Source: Brachionus manjavacas (Eukaryota; Rotifera; Eurotatoria; Ploima; Brachionidae). From it: DNA of 64,000 nucleotides. The first letter of the stretch is position 1. Every line of letters begins with the position of its first letter. Made by a program: the position numbers and the translations under genes. Positions 48,901 through 56,776 of the stretch are shown in pieces. The stretch lies in NCBI GenBank assembly GCA_019054805.1, contig JAHQIY010000021.1, positions 728,501 through 792,500 of the forward strand, in the 5' to 3' direction. The notes below the pieces were generated by a model. That model ran no database searches. It was not told the DNA's origin and saw only the letters and a program-made list of their open reading frames with translations.

Positions 48901-49180
48901 TGGTGTTAGCACTATTGATGTAGTTCCGTTTATAACTAATATTTATGTATGGAGTAAATACAGAGATAAGAGCACAGGAGAGAAAGCAGATGGACTGTAT
49001 GGAGCTAAAGATCAAAACTTGTTTTACGGCGTAACCAGTAGAGCAGAGCTTAACATTTGGAAACTAAGAGGTTCTGTATTACTATCTGTATTCCAAAAAC
49101 AACATGTGTTGTCTAGAAAAGGCGTGCTAGATGATACTGACTACAAAGGTATATTATTAAACGCTACAATAAGATATTAA
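45965..49180 (+). CDS. secreted HEYGH metallopeptidase / beta-propeller / outer-membrane barrel protein, copy B
   Basis: 1,071 residues with the same plan as copy A: signal peptide to about residue 25 (cut after THA), HEYGH at 128-132 aligned without gaps to copy A, third ligand E166 in 'LQEGSSVLLES', propeller-like middle, and strand-rich C terminus ending 'ILLNATIRY'. The N-terminal domain is well conserved between copies. The C-terminal barrel has diverged most, except for shared blocks such as 'LSKLYSFSPYFGSINFGV'. That pattern fits a conserved enzyme on a varying surface-exposed barrel. GGGGG site eight bases upstream of the ATG. No transposase, toxin-immunity or secretion genes flank it. 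Confidence 0.75.
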   Translation: MILSLKSKLRYFVLALLTAVSVTHAYDFKLYTNENFHKRIDTKYFRIYYNQKTWQLANWFATKADGWAEDVHKARGFKPGIKVDVYLQHTTMMINAFSRYDQIYMFTNREPNFTQPDQDEWMEDTFKHEYGHSTVSLGAYNPFLVYSGIDNLIKKNVDSIDGFLQEGSSVLLESTYGLTPGRLNSAPFVTKMLYNVDKGYKLDFWKANGDRYNEGAMFFSFIYEAYGEDKWRNAFNSYLNSYWNMIAYRFPEFLAKDLDVDYGDLMKQYTSWLEQKSIEATPTNIVQGKPLPGQTTSVNGLLDIDDNNLYFGASDDNMLKVVAVPTKPNDMGLHKQSTKIRYSISNPAGGINSNPTIDLDAPSQDGFTVYHRIATNRSVLGDGIDSYYVKTTEKGKSLSNNLGNYFVDDATRNSFNMVKVGDRFFVVSANDIGQNQLHDPINNEVVFAYNQNFVIDKPRYSKERNVIYFAANKVGDTKAYVFAYNVATKQLNTLVQGMNPFMYKNDLYFVNLTGTDKALNAYKLNLNNNQVVKLTNLKYGLFEVMANDNSLFYTAYNNRGDAEKYRTYKKGIYILEQDKWLNEPHNELVTAARNYNINATNNAIPTPQTVDKGKTVFPLALKLKPVDLMYTLDGSFLINFRNQQSTIKAQVGLVGNDGIWEDPSNFTNKDGDYLGGSVSDRAETVKNRFKDRYKLENKDIYFNLLYNPTDSMGYSRHVEYTFFKFNLKYKDKIELYSFGDESTVKTTVSDKNKFNYFVVFSPRLWDLSYGLIPTIDLISFYSFNGRTKEVVTTGELADINKYSGTDRYYDVKDSASLETKLHWKDFKTKLAVELDMGLRYNTYRDYGDFMDRSLSNTSNYSINLELDDILRHSSIVQDFIPVDTSNVDLVLNYKNGNKAAPVRFVYNVQEKYDLQFASDLSPYGTSGNFGIPVGANRDVDDGVFYETINYFGSDNQSETLTMSLSKLYSFSPYFGSINFGVSTIDVVPFITNIYVWSKYRDKSTGEKADGLYGAKDQNLFYGVTSRAELNIWKLRGSVLLSVFQKQHVLSRKGVLDDTDYKGILLNATIRY
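47426..47630 (+). repeat. near-identical tract shared with copy A (part 2)
   Basis: Partner of 43798-44002; 201 of 205 bases identical. In protein terms 66 of 69 residues from 'TLVQGM' to 'NNRG' agree. A second shorter high-identity stretch follows about 55 bases downstream ('LEQDKWLNEPHNELVTAARNY'). Confidence 0.9.
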
Positions 49181-49205
49181 TAATATATAAATTGCATAAT
49201 TTTAC

Positions 49206-49243
49206 AAAGGGAGTTAGCCTTATGGTTAATTCCCTTTTTTTTT
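49206..49243 (+). terminator. terminator after copy B
   Basis: AAAGGGAGTTAGCC (49206-49219) pairs with GGTTAATTCCCTTT (49224-49237) with two G-U pairs and a four-base loop, then nine T. It insulates ruvAB from the large genes. Confidence 0.88.
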
Positions 49244-49249
49244 GCTTAA

Positions 49250-49279
49250 TTATAGTGTAATATTTGTATAGCATATAAT
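49250..49279 (+). promoter_or_regulatory. candidate promoter of ruvAB
   Basis: TTATAG, 18-base spacer and TATAAT at 49274-49279, 19 bases before ruvA. The -35 is weak, but a promoter is needed here because a terminator precedes and ruvC is 7 kb away. Confidence 0.35.
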
Positions 49280-49298
49280 TAATTTAATTAGTAAAAAC

Positions 49299-49892
49299 AT
49301 GTTTGCAAGCTTAAGCGGTAATGTTACTTATATTAATGTAGACTATTGTGTTATAGATGTAGCAGGGGTTGGGTATTTAGTATTTTGCCCACTTAATGTA
49401 CTACAAAACTTAACCCAAGGTTCTGCAACTACCTTACATATTCAAACCATTGTAAAAGAAGACAGCATTACACTATACGGCTTTAACAATGTGCCAGTAA
49501 AACACTTGTTTAATATGCTTATTACCGTGCAAGGCGTAGGCCCACGTATTGCAATGGCGGCTTTATCTAAGTTTAGTTACAACCAGTTAGTGCAATCTAT
49601 TATGTTGCAAGATATTTCGTTGCTAAAACAAATAAGCGGAGTAGGCCTAAAAGTGGCACAACGCATTGTTAACGAACTTTACGATAAAATTAATAAAATG
49701 GCAGAAAGCCAAAACATTAAAACCACACAACAGGGCAGTAATGTGGCAGATGCCACCCACGCTTTGTTAGGCTTGGGGTATACGCAGGCACAAATAAACA
49801 CTGCACTAACATTTATGCCTAGCAATATAGAAACCCTAAGTGCAGAAGAAATTATAAAAAGCATGTTAAAGCACTTTGCTAGTGCTTTGTAA
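49299..49892 (+). CDS. ruvA: RuvA, Holliday junction-binding subunit
   Basis: Binds the four-way junction and loads RuvB. 197 residues: OB-fold N terminus ('MFASLSGNVTYINVDYCVIDVAGVGYLVF'), helix-hairpin-helix centre ('LITVQGVGPRIAMAALS' and 'ISGVGLKVAQRIVNEL'), and a C-terminal RuvB-binding helix bundle ('DATHALLGLGYTQAQI'). Followed by ruvB after 35 bases. Confidence 0.97.
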   Translation: MFASLSGNVTYINVDYCVIDVAGVGYLVFCPLNVLQNLTQGSATTLHIQTIVKEDSITLYGFNNVPVKHLFNMLITVQGVGPRIAMAALSKFSYNQLVQSIMLQDISLLKQISGVGLKVAQRIVNELYDKINKMAESQNIKTTQQGSNVADATHALLGLGYTQAQINTALTFMPSNIETLSAEEIIKSMLKHFASAL

Positions 49893-49927
49893 CAAGCTAA
49901 TATTTAAATATTAATGTAATAGTAAAA

Positions 49928-50929
49928 ATGGAAGAACACAATAGGTTGCTATCTGCTAAAACTCCAGACGAACAAGATGTAAGCACCAGACCCGTTAACT
50001 TACAAAGTTTTGTAGGGCAACAAAAAATTAAAGACAACTTACAAGTATTTTTAAACGCTAGTAAAATTAGAAACGAAAGCCTAGACCATATTTTGTTCTA
50101 TGGCCCACCCGGCTTAGGCAAAACCACTTTAGCACAAATTATTGCTAACGAAATGCAATCTAACATTAAGTTTGTTTCTGGGCCTGTGGTTACTAAATCT
50201 GGCGATTTAGCGGCAATTATTACCAATTTAGAAGCCAAAGATGTACTTTTTATAGACGAAATTCATAGGTTGCCAATATCTGTAGCCGAAGTTTTGTATT
50301 TAGCTATGGAAGACTTTAAGCTAGACTTTGTAGTGGGCGAAGGCCCAACGGCACGATCTTTACGTATAGATTTACCTAAGTTTACTTTAGTTGGGGCTAC
50401 CACCAGATACGGCCTGCTTTCTGGTCCTTTGCGTGATAGATTTGGTATTAGCATGCCCTTGGCTTTTTATTCTAATACCGAACTTAAAGGAATTGTAAGC
50501 AGAGCCGCAGAAATTTTTAACGTGCAAATTACCGAACAAGCCAGTTTAGAAATTGCTAAGCGTTCTAGAGGTACCCCCAGAATTGCCAACAGATTATTAA
50601 GGCGTGTTAGGGATTTTTTAACTGTATCTGGTTTAAACTGTATAGATGAAGAATTAGCAAACACCGCTTTGCTTAAGTTAGGCGTAGATGCCTATGGTTT
50701 AGACGACTTAGATAGAAGATACCTAAACGCTATAGTTAAATATTACGACGGCGGGCCCGTTGGCTTAGATACTTTATGTACTATTTTATCTGAAAGTAAA
50801 GACACCATAGAAGACACCATAGAACCTTACTTAGTGCAAAACGGTTTAATTGCAAAAACAAAAAGTGGTAGAGTAATAGCAAAATTAGGTTGGGATTATT
50901 TAAACATGTATTCTAAAAAAAATACTTAA
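49928..50929 (+). CDS. ruvB: RuvB, branch-migration ATPase
   Basis: AAA+ motor driving branch migration. Walker A GPPGLGKT at residues 59-66, Walker B 'VLFIDEIHRL', sensor 1 'LVGATTRYGLLSGPLRDRFGI', and the winged-helix C terminus with 'RGTPRIANRLLRRVRDF'. 333 residues, full length. Pairs with ruvA. Confidence 0.98.
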   Translation: MEEHNRLLSAKTPDEQDVSTRPVNLQSFVGQQKIKDNLQVFLNASKIRNESLDHILFYGPPGLGKTTLAQIIANEMQSNIKFVSGPVVTKSGDLAAIITNLEAKDVLFIDEIHRLPISVAEVLYLAMEDFKLDFVVGEGPTARSLRIDLPKFTLVGATTRYGLLSGPLRDRFGISMPLAFYSNTELKGIVSRAAEIFNVQITEQASLEIAKRSRGTPRIANRLLRRVRDFLTVSGLNCIDEELANTALLKLGVDAYGLDDLDRRYLNAIVKYYDGGPVGLDTLCTILSESKDTIEDTIEPYLVQNGLIAKTKSGRVIAKLGWDYLNMYSKKNT

Positions 50930-50988
50930 TAACCCAGCTTGCTAAATACTTAAAATAAAAAACAAAATAAACTTAAATTTTATTAAAT

Positions 50989-51393
50989 ATGCAAAAAGTA
51001 CTACCTAAATACAATGTGTTTATTACCTACCAAGATGTAGATGATGCCGGCGTGGTATATTTTGCTAACTACTTTAATTACGCCGAAAAAGCTAGGTCTA
51101 TGGCTTTATACAGCGTTTTTAATAGCATTAACTTTGTTAATAACAATAAATGGGCTATTAAAAATACTGTGGCTAATTATTATTATCCAGCTAAAATACA
51201 AAACACTATACAAGTTACAACAGAAATAGTAAAAGTAAATTTAGCTAGCGTGCAAATTAAACATAATTTTTTTGTTAATACTTTATGCATTGCTACTATA
51301 GATTTACTACTGCTTAGCATTAATAACAACCTAAAGCCTACAAAAATTTGTAAACAAATTATGCAGGTATTACAACAATATAAACAAACATAA
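50989..51393 (+). CDS. ybgC: YbgC, acyl-CoA thioesterase of the tol-pal cluster
   Basis: Hotdog-fold thioesterase, 134 residues. 'YQDVDDAGVVYFANYFNYAEKAR' is the active-site motif with catalytic Asp in D-x-A-G. First gene of the standard ybgC-tolQRAB-pal-cpoB cluster; linked in other bacteria to phospholipid synthesis at the membrane. Confidence 0.93.
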   Translation: MQKVLPKYNVFITYQDVDDAGVVYFANYFNYAEKARSMALYSVFNSINFVNNNKWAIKNTVANYYYPAKIQNTIQVTTEIVKVNLASVQIKHNFFVNTLCIATIDLLLLSINNNLKPTKICKQIMQVLQQYKQT

Positions 51394-51410
51394 GGAAAAT
51401 AAACACTATA

Positions 51411-52202
51411 ATGGAAAACTTTGGCTTAATAGCGGCTTTTTTACACGCTAACTTAATTAATAAAGTAATATTTGTAGCATTAATTTTAATTTCTATTTAT
51501 AGTTGGGGCGTAGTGTTTGCAAAAATAACTTGGTTTAAGTTTGCTATTTATAATTTGCAACAATTGCAAGATAGCCTAAGCGATATTAAAGAATACAATG
51601 CTATTAAAATTTTTACCACCGTTAAGCCTAAAAATTTATACATAGATGTATTAGAGGCAATTATACAAAAACAAGATTATAACTCTGCACTTAATAACGT
51701 AAATATTAAGCATAATGTTAAGTTAGACTTTTTGGCTTCGGTTTCTAGTATTGCCCCTTTTGTTGGTTTGTTGGGTACAGTGGTTGGGGTTATAGATAGT
51801 TTTAGTGCAATTGGGGTTACTAAAAGTGCATCGTTAGCGGTAATTGCCCCTGGTATTGCAGAAGCTTTGTACGCCACAGCAGTGGGTTTGTTTGCGGCTA
51901 TTCCGGCTTTGTGGTTTTATAATAAGTTTTCTAATAAAAATTATTTATTGCAAGATCAACAAGACGTAGTGTTTTATAGCCTATATTTAAAGTATACCAG
52001 TTTGTGTAACGCTATGGATAACTTGCTAAATACTGCATCTAACGAAATTTACCAACCAAGCAATACTAATGCTAATAAAAAGAAAAACAAAGACAACAAT
52101 AAGCCAAAAACAAATAATAGCAGTAACAACACCAGCCAAACTGCAAATAACGAAAATACTGCAGAAGAAGAAAGCACAATGGTAGAGGACAAAAATGTAT
52201 AA
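51411..52202 (+). CDS. tolQ: TolQ, inner-membrane proton channel subunit
   Basis: MotA/TolQ/ExbB protein forming the proton channel with TolR that energises TolA. 263 residues: one N-terminal helix, a cytoplasmic loop, then two helices in 'LDFLASVSSIAPFVGLLGTVVGVIDSF' and 'APGIAEALYATAVGLFAAIPALWFY', the most conserved region. The C-terminal tail is unusually long, with an Asn/Lys/Thr-rich low-complexity segment (about residues 215-260). Overlaps tolR by eight bases. Confidence 0.96.
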   Translation: MENFGLIAAFLHANLINKVIFVALILISIYSWGVVFAKITWFKFAIYNLQQLQDSLSDIKEYNAIKIFTTVKPKNLYIDVLEAIIQKQDYNSALNNVNIKHNVKLDFLASVSSIAPFVGLLGTVVGVIDSFSAIGVTKSASLAVIAPGIAEALYATAVGLFAAIPALWFYNKFSNKNYLLQDQQDVVFYSLYLKYTSLCNAMDNLLNTASNEIYQPSNTNANKKKNKDNNKPKTNNSSNNTSQTANNENTAEEESTMVEDKNV

Positions 52203-52593
52203 ACGTACCAGAAAAAAAATGCCCTTGGCTTCTAACATTAACGTTACGCCCTTTGTAGATGTGTTATTAATTTTATTGTTAGTGTTTATGGTTACTGCTC
52301 CTAATTTAAACAATGGTTTTGATGTAGAGCTACCAAAGGCTAGTAATTCTAAAGATGTTGCCCCAAAAGATACCAACATTGTACTAACTATAGACAAAAA
52401 AGGCAATTTGTTTTTAAATGAAAATCAAATTACATTGCTAGGGTTACAAAAAGCTTTAGAGGGTAAAAACTCTAAACAAACTGTAGTTTTTATTAAAGCA
52501 GATGCTAACGCTGTATATGGCAGTGTAGTAGGCGTACTTAATAAGTTAACATCGCTTAGTTTTAACAATGTATCTTTAATAACAGACAAATAA
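52195..52593 (+). CDS. tolR: TolR, proton channel subunit
   Basis: ExbD/TolR family, 132 residues: short cytoplasmic start, one helix ('NVTPFVDVLLILLLVFMVTAP' with the proton-carrying Asp), and a periplasmic domain. Works with TolQ. Start ATG inside the end of tolQ. Confidence 0.96.
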   Translation: MYKRTRKKMPLASNINVTPFVDVLLILLLVFMVTAPNLNNGFDVELPKASNSKDVAPKDTNIVLTIDKKGNLFLNENQITLLGLQKALEGKNSKQTVVFIKADANAVYGSVVGVLNKLTSLSFNNVSLITDK

Positions 52594-52603
52594 TTAAAAT
52601 AAT

Positions 52604-53620
52604 ATGTATAGATTTATAGGTTTTTCGTTATTATTGCATGGGTTGTTAGTTGCCGTATTTTTATTATATGGTAAGTTAGTTGCACCTAATAATTTATATT
52701 TAGGGGGTAATTCTAATACAATTTCTATAGTTGCACTTAACTATAACGCAATTAAACCACAGCCTAGCACTACCCCTATAAAAACTAATACAGCCCCGCA
52801 AAAACCTACAACAACGCCAAATACAACAACTACGCCGTTATTACCTAAGCCAGATAATAATAGCAAGCCACAGCTTAGCACTAAAAGTACTACAAGCCCT
52901 AAAGTAACGCCTGCGGTTAAACCAGTAGCTAAACCAGTTGTTAAACCTGCAAGTAATCAAGCAGAAAGCCAAAAACCACAAAGTACACCTATGGTTTCCA
53001 CTGCAACTACCCCTAAAGTAGATGTTATAGAAAATACAGAATCTAAACCGTTACCAGCAACAGATAACACTGTAGTTAATCCGCAAATTGCTACACAAAA
53101 CGCTACAGAAGATAGCAATGCAGAAACCAGCAATGCAGAGAATAACTCTACAGCTAATGCCACAAAAAAACCACTACAATTAAAAGACTTAAACCAACAA
53201 GATAGCGACAGTATAAAGAAATATCTTGATAATAATAAACAAAATACTGTATTATATAATGAAGAACTAAAACAAGAACAAACATTAGAAAATTTACCGC
53301 TTAGCGATGAAGATAAGGTAAGTTTACAGCAGGCGTTATACGGTTGTGGTTATAATATTAATTTAATATTAGACGAAGATATAGATATAAAATTAAAAAT
53401 AGATATGAACCCAGATGCATCTATTAGCAATGTAAACTTAATAAGCTATACAACCAACAGTAAATACGGCAAACAAAAAATACTACAGTTGGTAAACAAT
53501 GTTATTAATTCGTTAGGTAAAGAAAAATGCAAGTATTTGCCACTGCCGTTAAATAATTATAGTGGGTGGTCTAACTTTACATTTAAATTAACCATAAAAG
53601 GATTTTTTTATGAAAAATAA
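52604..53620 (+). CDS. tolA: TolA-like bridging protein
   Basis: Periplasm-spanning protein linking TolQR to Pal/TolB. 338 residues: a single N-terminal membrane helix (about residues 5-23), a long linker rich in Pro, Thr, Lys, Ser and Asn (about 50-200), and a C-terminal globular domain (about 235-338). The linker lacks the Lys-Ala-Glu helical pattern of enteric TolA and looks extended rather than helical. The call rests on position between tolR and tolB and on the TM-linker-domain plan. Overlaps tolB by 11 bases. Confidence 0.85.
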   Translation: MYRFIGFSLLLHGLLVAVFLLYGKLVAPNNLYLGGNSNTISIVALNYNAIKPQPSTTPIKTNTAPQKPTTTPNTTTTPLLPKPDNNSKPQLSTKSTTSPKVTPAVKPVAKPVVKPASNQAESQKPQSTPMVSTATTPKVDVIENTESKPLPATDNTVVNPQIATQNATEDSNAETSNAENNSTANATKKPLQLKDLNQQDSDSIKKYLDNNKQNTVLYNEELKQEQTLENLPLSDEDKVSLQQALYGCGYNINLILDEDIDIKLKIDMNPDASISNVNLISYTTNSKYGKQKILQLVNNVINSLGKEKCKYLPLPLNNYSGWSNFTFKLTIKGFFYEK

Positions 53621-54959
53621 AATAAGTACCACAATAAGTTTTATTTTGTTTAGTTTAGTTTTTTTAAGTAAATTTGCTTGGGGTTTTAGTATAGATACTA
53701 GCTTATTAAACTCGGCAACCACCAAACCCAGAGTAGCCATTGTTAGCTTTTATGTAGACAATAAAACCAATAGTTTGTATAAAGATTTACAAAGCGAAGT
53801 TAGTAGCTATTTAAATAGATCTTACGCTATAGATGTATTTAATATTACCGATAGAGTTATAGATATAAATACTAATTTACAAAACCTAAATATTGATTTA
53901 GGGGTATATAAAGATTATGATTTTGTTGTGTTTGGCAAATTTTATTTTCAAAACACTGTATATATAGCACAAACTGTGGTTTACAACACAAAAACCACAC
54001 AGGTGCTTTCTGCTAATCAGTATCAAATAGATAAAAACAATATTAGCAACAGCGTTACATCTTTGCACCAACAACTAGCCAACGAAATATACACAGCCAG
54101 TACGGGATTACAAGGATATTTTGATACATCGTTAGTATATATAGCCAATGGTAACCAATTAATGATATCTGACTTTAATGGCAACAATAGTAAAGTTTTG
54201 GTAGCTTCTAAGCATAATTTGTATGCTCCGGCGGTGCATGATTCTTCTAAAATAGCTTATGTATCACTAGAAGAAGGTATTAGCAAAATATACATTTATA
54301 ATTTACTAAATAATAGCAATAATTTATTGGCTTCGTTTACTGGTTTAAGCTTGGCTCCTAAATTTTCTAACAATGGTTCTAAAATAATATTTACTTTAGC
54401 AAACAACGGTAGTACCAGATTAATAGAGGTTGATTTAACTACCGGTAAGTATAAAGTGCTATTAAAATCTGCTTTTATTAACTTAGCAGGCGATTTTATA
54501 GATGATAATACGTTGCTGTATTATTCGGACAAAGCAGGTGCTAGCCGAATCTACACGCTAAATTTAAATACGCTAGATAGCCAACAAATTAGCCAACAAA
54601 GTGGTAATTATTTTACGCCTTCGTATTCTAAAATATATAGCTTGGTAGCCTTTACTAAAATTTTAGATGGTAGTTTTGCCGTTGGAGTAATGGATTTAAA
54701 CGGCAGAGAAAAACTTATAACGCAAGAAAGATTTGCCGAAAATCCATCGTGGGCAAGCGATAGCAGGCACTTGGTTTACCAGTATGTTTATAAAAAAAAT
54801 GCAGAACGCAATTTTAATGCGTTTGTATTATTAGATGTATTAACAGGCAATAAAACCAACATACAAACTCAAGAAAGTATAACAGACCCTGTATTATCAA
54901 AAAAACCTTTATTTATAAACGGTAATGTGGTAAAATACAACTTATTAAATATAAATTAA
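53610..54959 (+). CDS. tolB: TolB, periplasmic propeller protein
   Basis: Signal peptide ('ISTTISFILFSLVFLSKFAWGF') followed by an N-terminal alpha/beta domain and a six-bladed propeller with repeats such as 'ALNSNNG'-like 'SKIIFTLANNGSTRLIEVDLTTGKYK' and 'NPSWASDSRHLVYQY'. 449 residues. Interacts with Pal and TolA in keeping the outer membrane constricted at division. Confidence 0.96.
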   Translation: MKNKISTTISFILFSLVFLSKFAWGFSIDTSLLNSATTKPRVAIVSFYVDNKTNSLYKDLQSEVSSYLNRSYAIDVFNITDRVIDINTNLQNLNIDLGVYKDYDFVVFGKFYFQNTVYIAQTVVYNTKTTQVLSANQYQIDKNNISNSVTSLHQQLANEIYTASTGLQGYFDTSLVYIANGNQLMISDFNGNNSKVLVASKHNLYAPAVHDSSKIAYVSLEEGISKIYIYNLLNNSNNLLASFTGLSLAPKFSNNGSKIIFTLANNGSTRLIEVDLTTGKYKVLLKSAFINLAGDFIDDNTLLYYSDKAGASRIYTLNLNTLDSQQISQQSGNYFTPSYSKIYSLVAFTKILDGSFAVGVMDLNGREKLITQERFAENPSWASDSRHLVYQYVYKKNAERNFNAFVLLDVLTGNKTNIQTQESITDPVLSKKPLFINGNVVKYNLLNIN

Positions 54960-54991
54960 GTAACATTAATACAACAAGGGATAATTTTTAT

Positions 54992-55516
54992 ATGACTATA
55001 AATAAAATATTAAGTGGTATTACACTATCTGTAGGGTGTTTGTTTTTAGCTAGTTGTGCAGGAAATTCAACCGCTACAACAACTTCTACTCAAAACCCAC
55101 AAGCCAACCAAACTAATTCTGGTGGCCAAAATGCAAACAGTGGTAGTGCAACTACATCTGTAACGCAAAATCAACCACAAATAGATTTTGATAGCAATGC
55201 AGTAGTTTATTTTGATTTTGATAAATCTTCTATAAAACCACAAGAAGCCGATAAGCTAGATAATCAACTACAGTGGTTGCAACAAAACTCTAATGTTGCA
55301 GTAACTATAGAAGGACACACAGATTATTTAGGTACCAGCCAGTATAACTTAGCTTTGGGCGAGCGTAGAGCAAGTTCGGTTAAATCTTACTTAGTATCTA
55401 AAGGCTTAAGTGCTTCTAGGGTAAGGGTGGTTTCTTACGGTAAAGAAAGACCAGTTAATAACGCAGAAACGGCAGAAGCAAGAGCTGAAAACAGAAGAGC
55501 CGTTACTGTAAAGTAA
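54992..55516 (+). CDS. pal: Pal, peptidoglycan-associated lipoprotein
   Basis: Outer-membrane lipoprotein with lipobox 'LFLASC' and acylated Cys22; 174 residues. A Thr/Asn/Gln-rich linker precedes an OmpA-like peptidoglycan-binding domain ('VYFDFDKSSIKPQEADKLDNQLQWL', 'VTIEGHTDYLGTSQYNLALGERRASSVKSYL'). Lnt encoded at 14708 would complete its acylation. Confidence 0.97.
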   Translation: MTINKILSGITLSVGCLFLASCAGNSTATTTSTQNPQANQTNSGGQNANSGSATTSVTQNQPQIDFDSNAVVYFDFDKSSIKPQEADKLDNQLQWLQQNSNVAVTIEGHTDYLGTSQYNLALGERRASSVKSYLVSKGLSASRVRVVSYGKERPVNNAETAEARAENRRAVTVK

Positions 55517-55536
55517 TTTAAATAAAGGGCATACAA

Positions 55537-56772
55537 ATGGGGCGAGCAAAACTAACGATATATGTATTTTTACTATTAAATATGTTTTTATCTGTAACTT
55601 ATGCAGAAGAAAACGATGCTAGTAATACAAATAGCAATGTATCTAATGTTGTTGCTCCTCCTAAGCCTGTTTTACCCGCTAATGCTGGGGCGGTTAGTAA
55701 TAACAATAATACAAACGCTATATCAAATTCTGTAGAAAATTCTACTGCAACAGAAGATAGCAACGCAAATAACAAAAGCAATGCGCCTATATTATTTAAT
55801 AAAACAATAAATACTAAAAATATAATAGTAGATGATAGTACTGCAAAAAGCGCTAATAACTCTAACACTAGCGCCACAAACACTGCAAGCAATACTGTAA
55901 ATAACAACGGTAGTGTAAATAACCCTAGTTCTAACTCTTCTAATACTTCTGCTTTAGGTATAAGCAATACAAACGTAATTAATGGCACATCTAGTAGTTA
56001 TAATGAAAACAGTAATGCTCCGTTAATTAGTAACGAAGACGCCAAAGCTTTAGAGCAAAACACAGCAGTAGGAACCGAAGACCTAAGAGACGAAATTGTA
56101 AACTTACGTAACGAACTACAACAGTTAAACCGCAGTATAGAAGAATATCATCAACGCAATGTAGATTTACAACAAAAACTAGATGAATATAAAAAACAAG
56201 AAATGGCCGATGGTTCGTTGTTTAAATTGCAATTTTTACGCAGTGCAGTGTTAGATCCAATTTTTTCTAATCCTGTATTAAAAGATCCCAACTATAGCGA
56301 AGCCGTGCTTGATATTGTATACGGCGAAATTACCCCAGCAGAAAAAAACTTAACTACATTTTTATTAGAAGATATTAACGTAGAAGATCATTTAAAAGAT
56401 GCCTCTACTATTTCTGCAGATTACGATGTAAGGCTTTCTGCATTAAAGGCAGATTTGCAATTACGCCAAGATAGTGCTAACTTTTTGTTAGGCTATACTA
56501 AACTACTACTGTTTAAACCGCAAGAAAGTATAGAATACTTTGCTAAATCTTACAACAATACGCAAAACTTTAATTTGGTGTTATTAAACTTAATTGCCCT
56601 TACCGATGCTTTTATTGCAGTAGGCAGAAACCAAGAAGCTTGCGATACTATTAAACGCTATTATACCAATATTGCACAAAGTAAAGGTAGCAACAAACCA
56701 TTGCCAGCTTACTTAACCCTAGAAGTAGAAGAAAAAATAGCAACCACTAAGCAAGCCATAAACTGCAAATAA
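55537..56772 (+). CDS. cpoB: CpoB (YbgF), Tol-Pal associated periplasmic protein
   Basis: 411 residues, longer than the usual 260-330. A signal peptide (residues 1-24) is followed by about 140 residues rich in Asn and Ser, a coiled coil ('EDLRDEIVNLRNELQQLNRSIEEYHQRNVDLQQKLDEYKKQ', about 183-225), and a C-terminal repeat region that is TPR-like ('NFNLVLLNLIALTDAFIAVGRNQEACDTIKRYY'). Position after pal identifies it. Role: coordinates PG synthesis and outer-membrane constriction in E. coli. Confidence 0.85.
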   Translation: MGRAKLTIYVFLLLNMFLSVTYAEENDASNTNSNVSNVVAPPKPVLPANAGAVSNNNNTNAISNSVENSTATEDSNANNKSNAPILFNKTINTKNIIVDDSTAKSANNSNTSATNTASNTVNNNGSVNNPSSNSSNTSALGISNTNVINGTSSSYNENSNAPLISNEDAKALEQNTAVGTEDLRDEIVNLRNELQQLNRSIEEYHQRNVDLQQKLDEYKKQEMADGSLFKLQFLRSAVLDPIFSNPVLKDPNYSEAVLDIVYGEITPAEKNLTTFLLEDINVEDHLKDASTISADYDVRLSALKADLQLRQDSANFLLGYTKLLLFKPQESIEYFAKSYNNTQNFNLVLLNLIALTDAFIAVGRNQEACDTIKRYYTNIAQSKGSNKPLPAYLTLEVEEKIATTKQAINCK

Positions 56773-56776
56773 TATT

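Noticed and set aside
42334-49180. Treating the large proteins as TolB paralogues
   Set aside because: They have propeller-like repeats but are more than twice as long, carry an N-terminal HEYGH domain and a C-terminal barrel-like region, and tolB itself is present at 53610.
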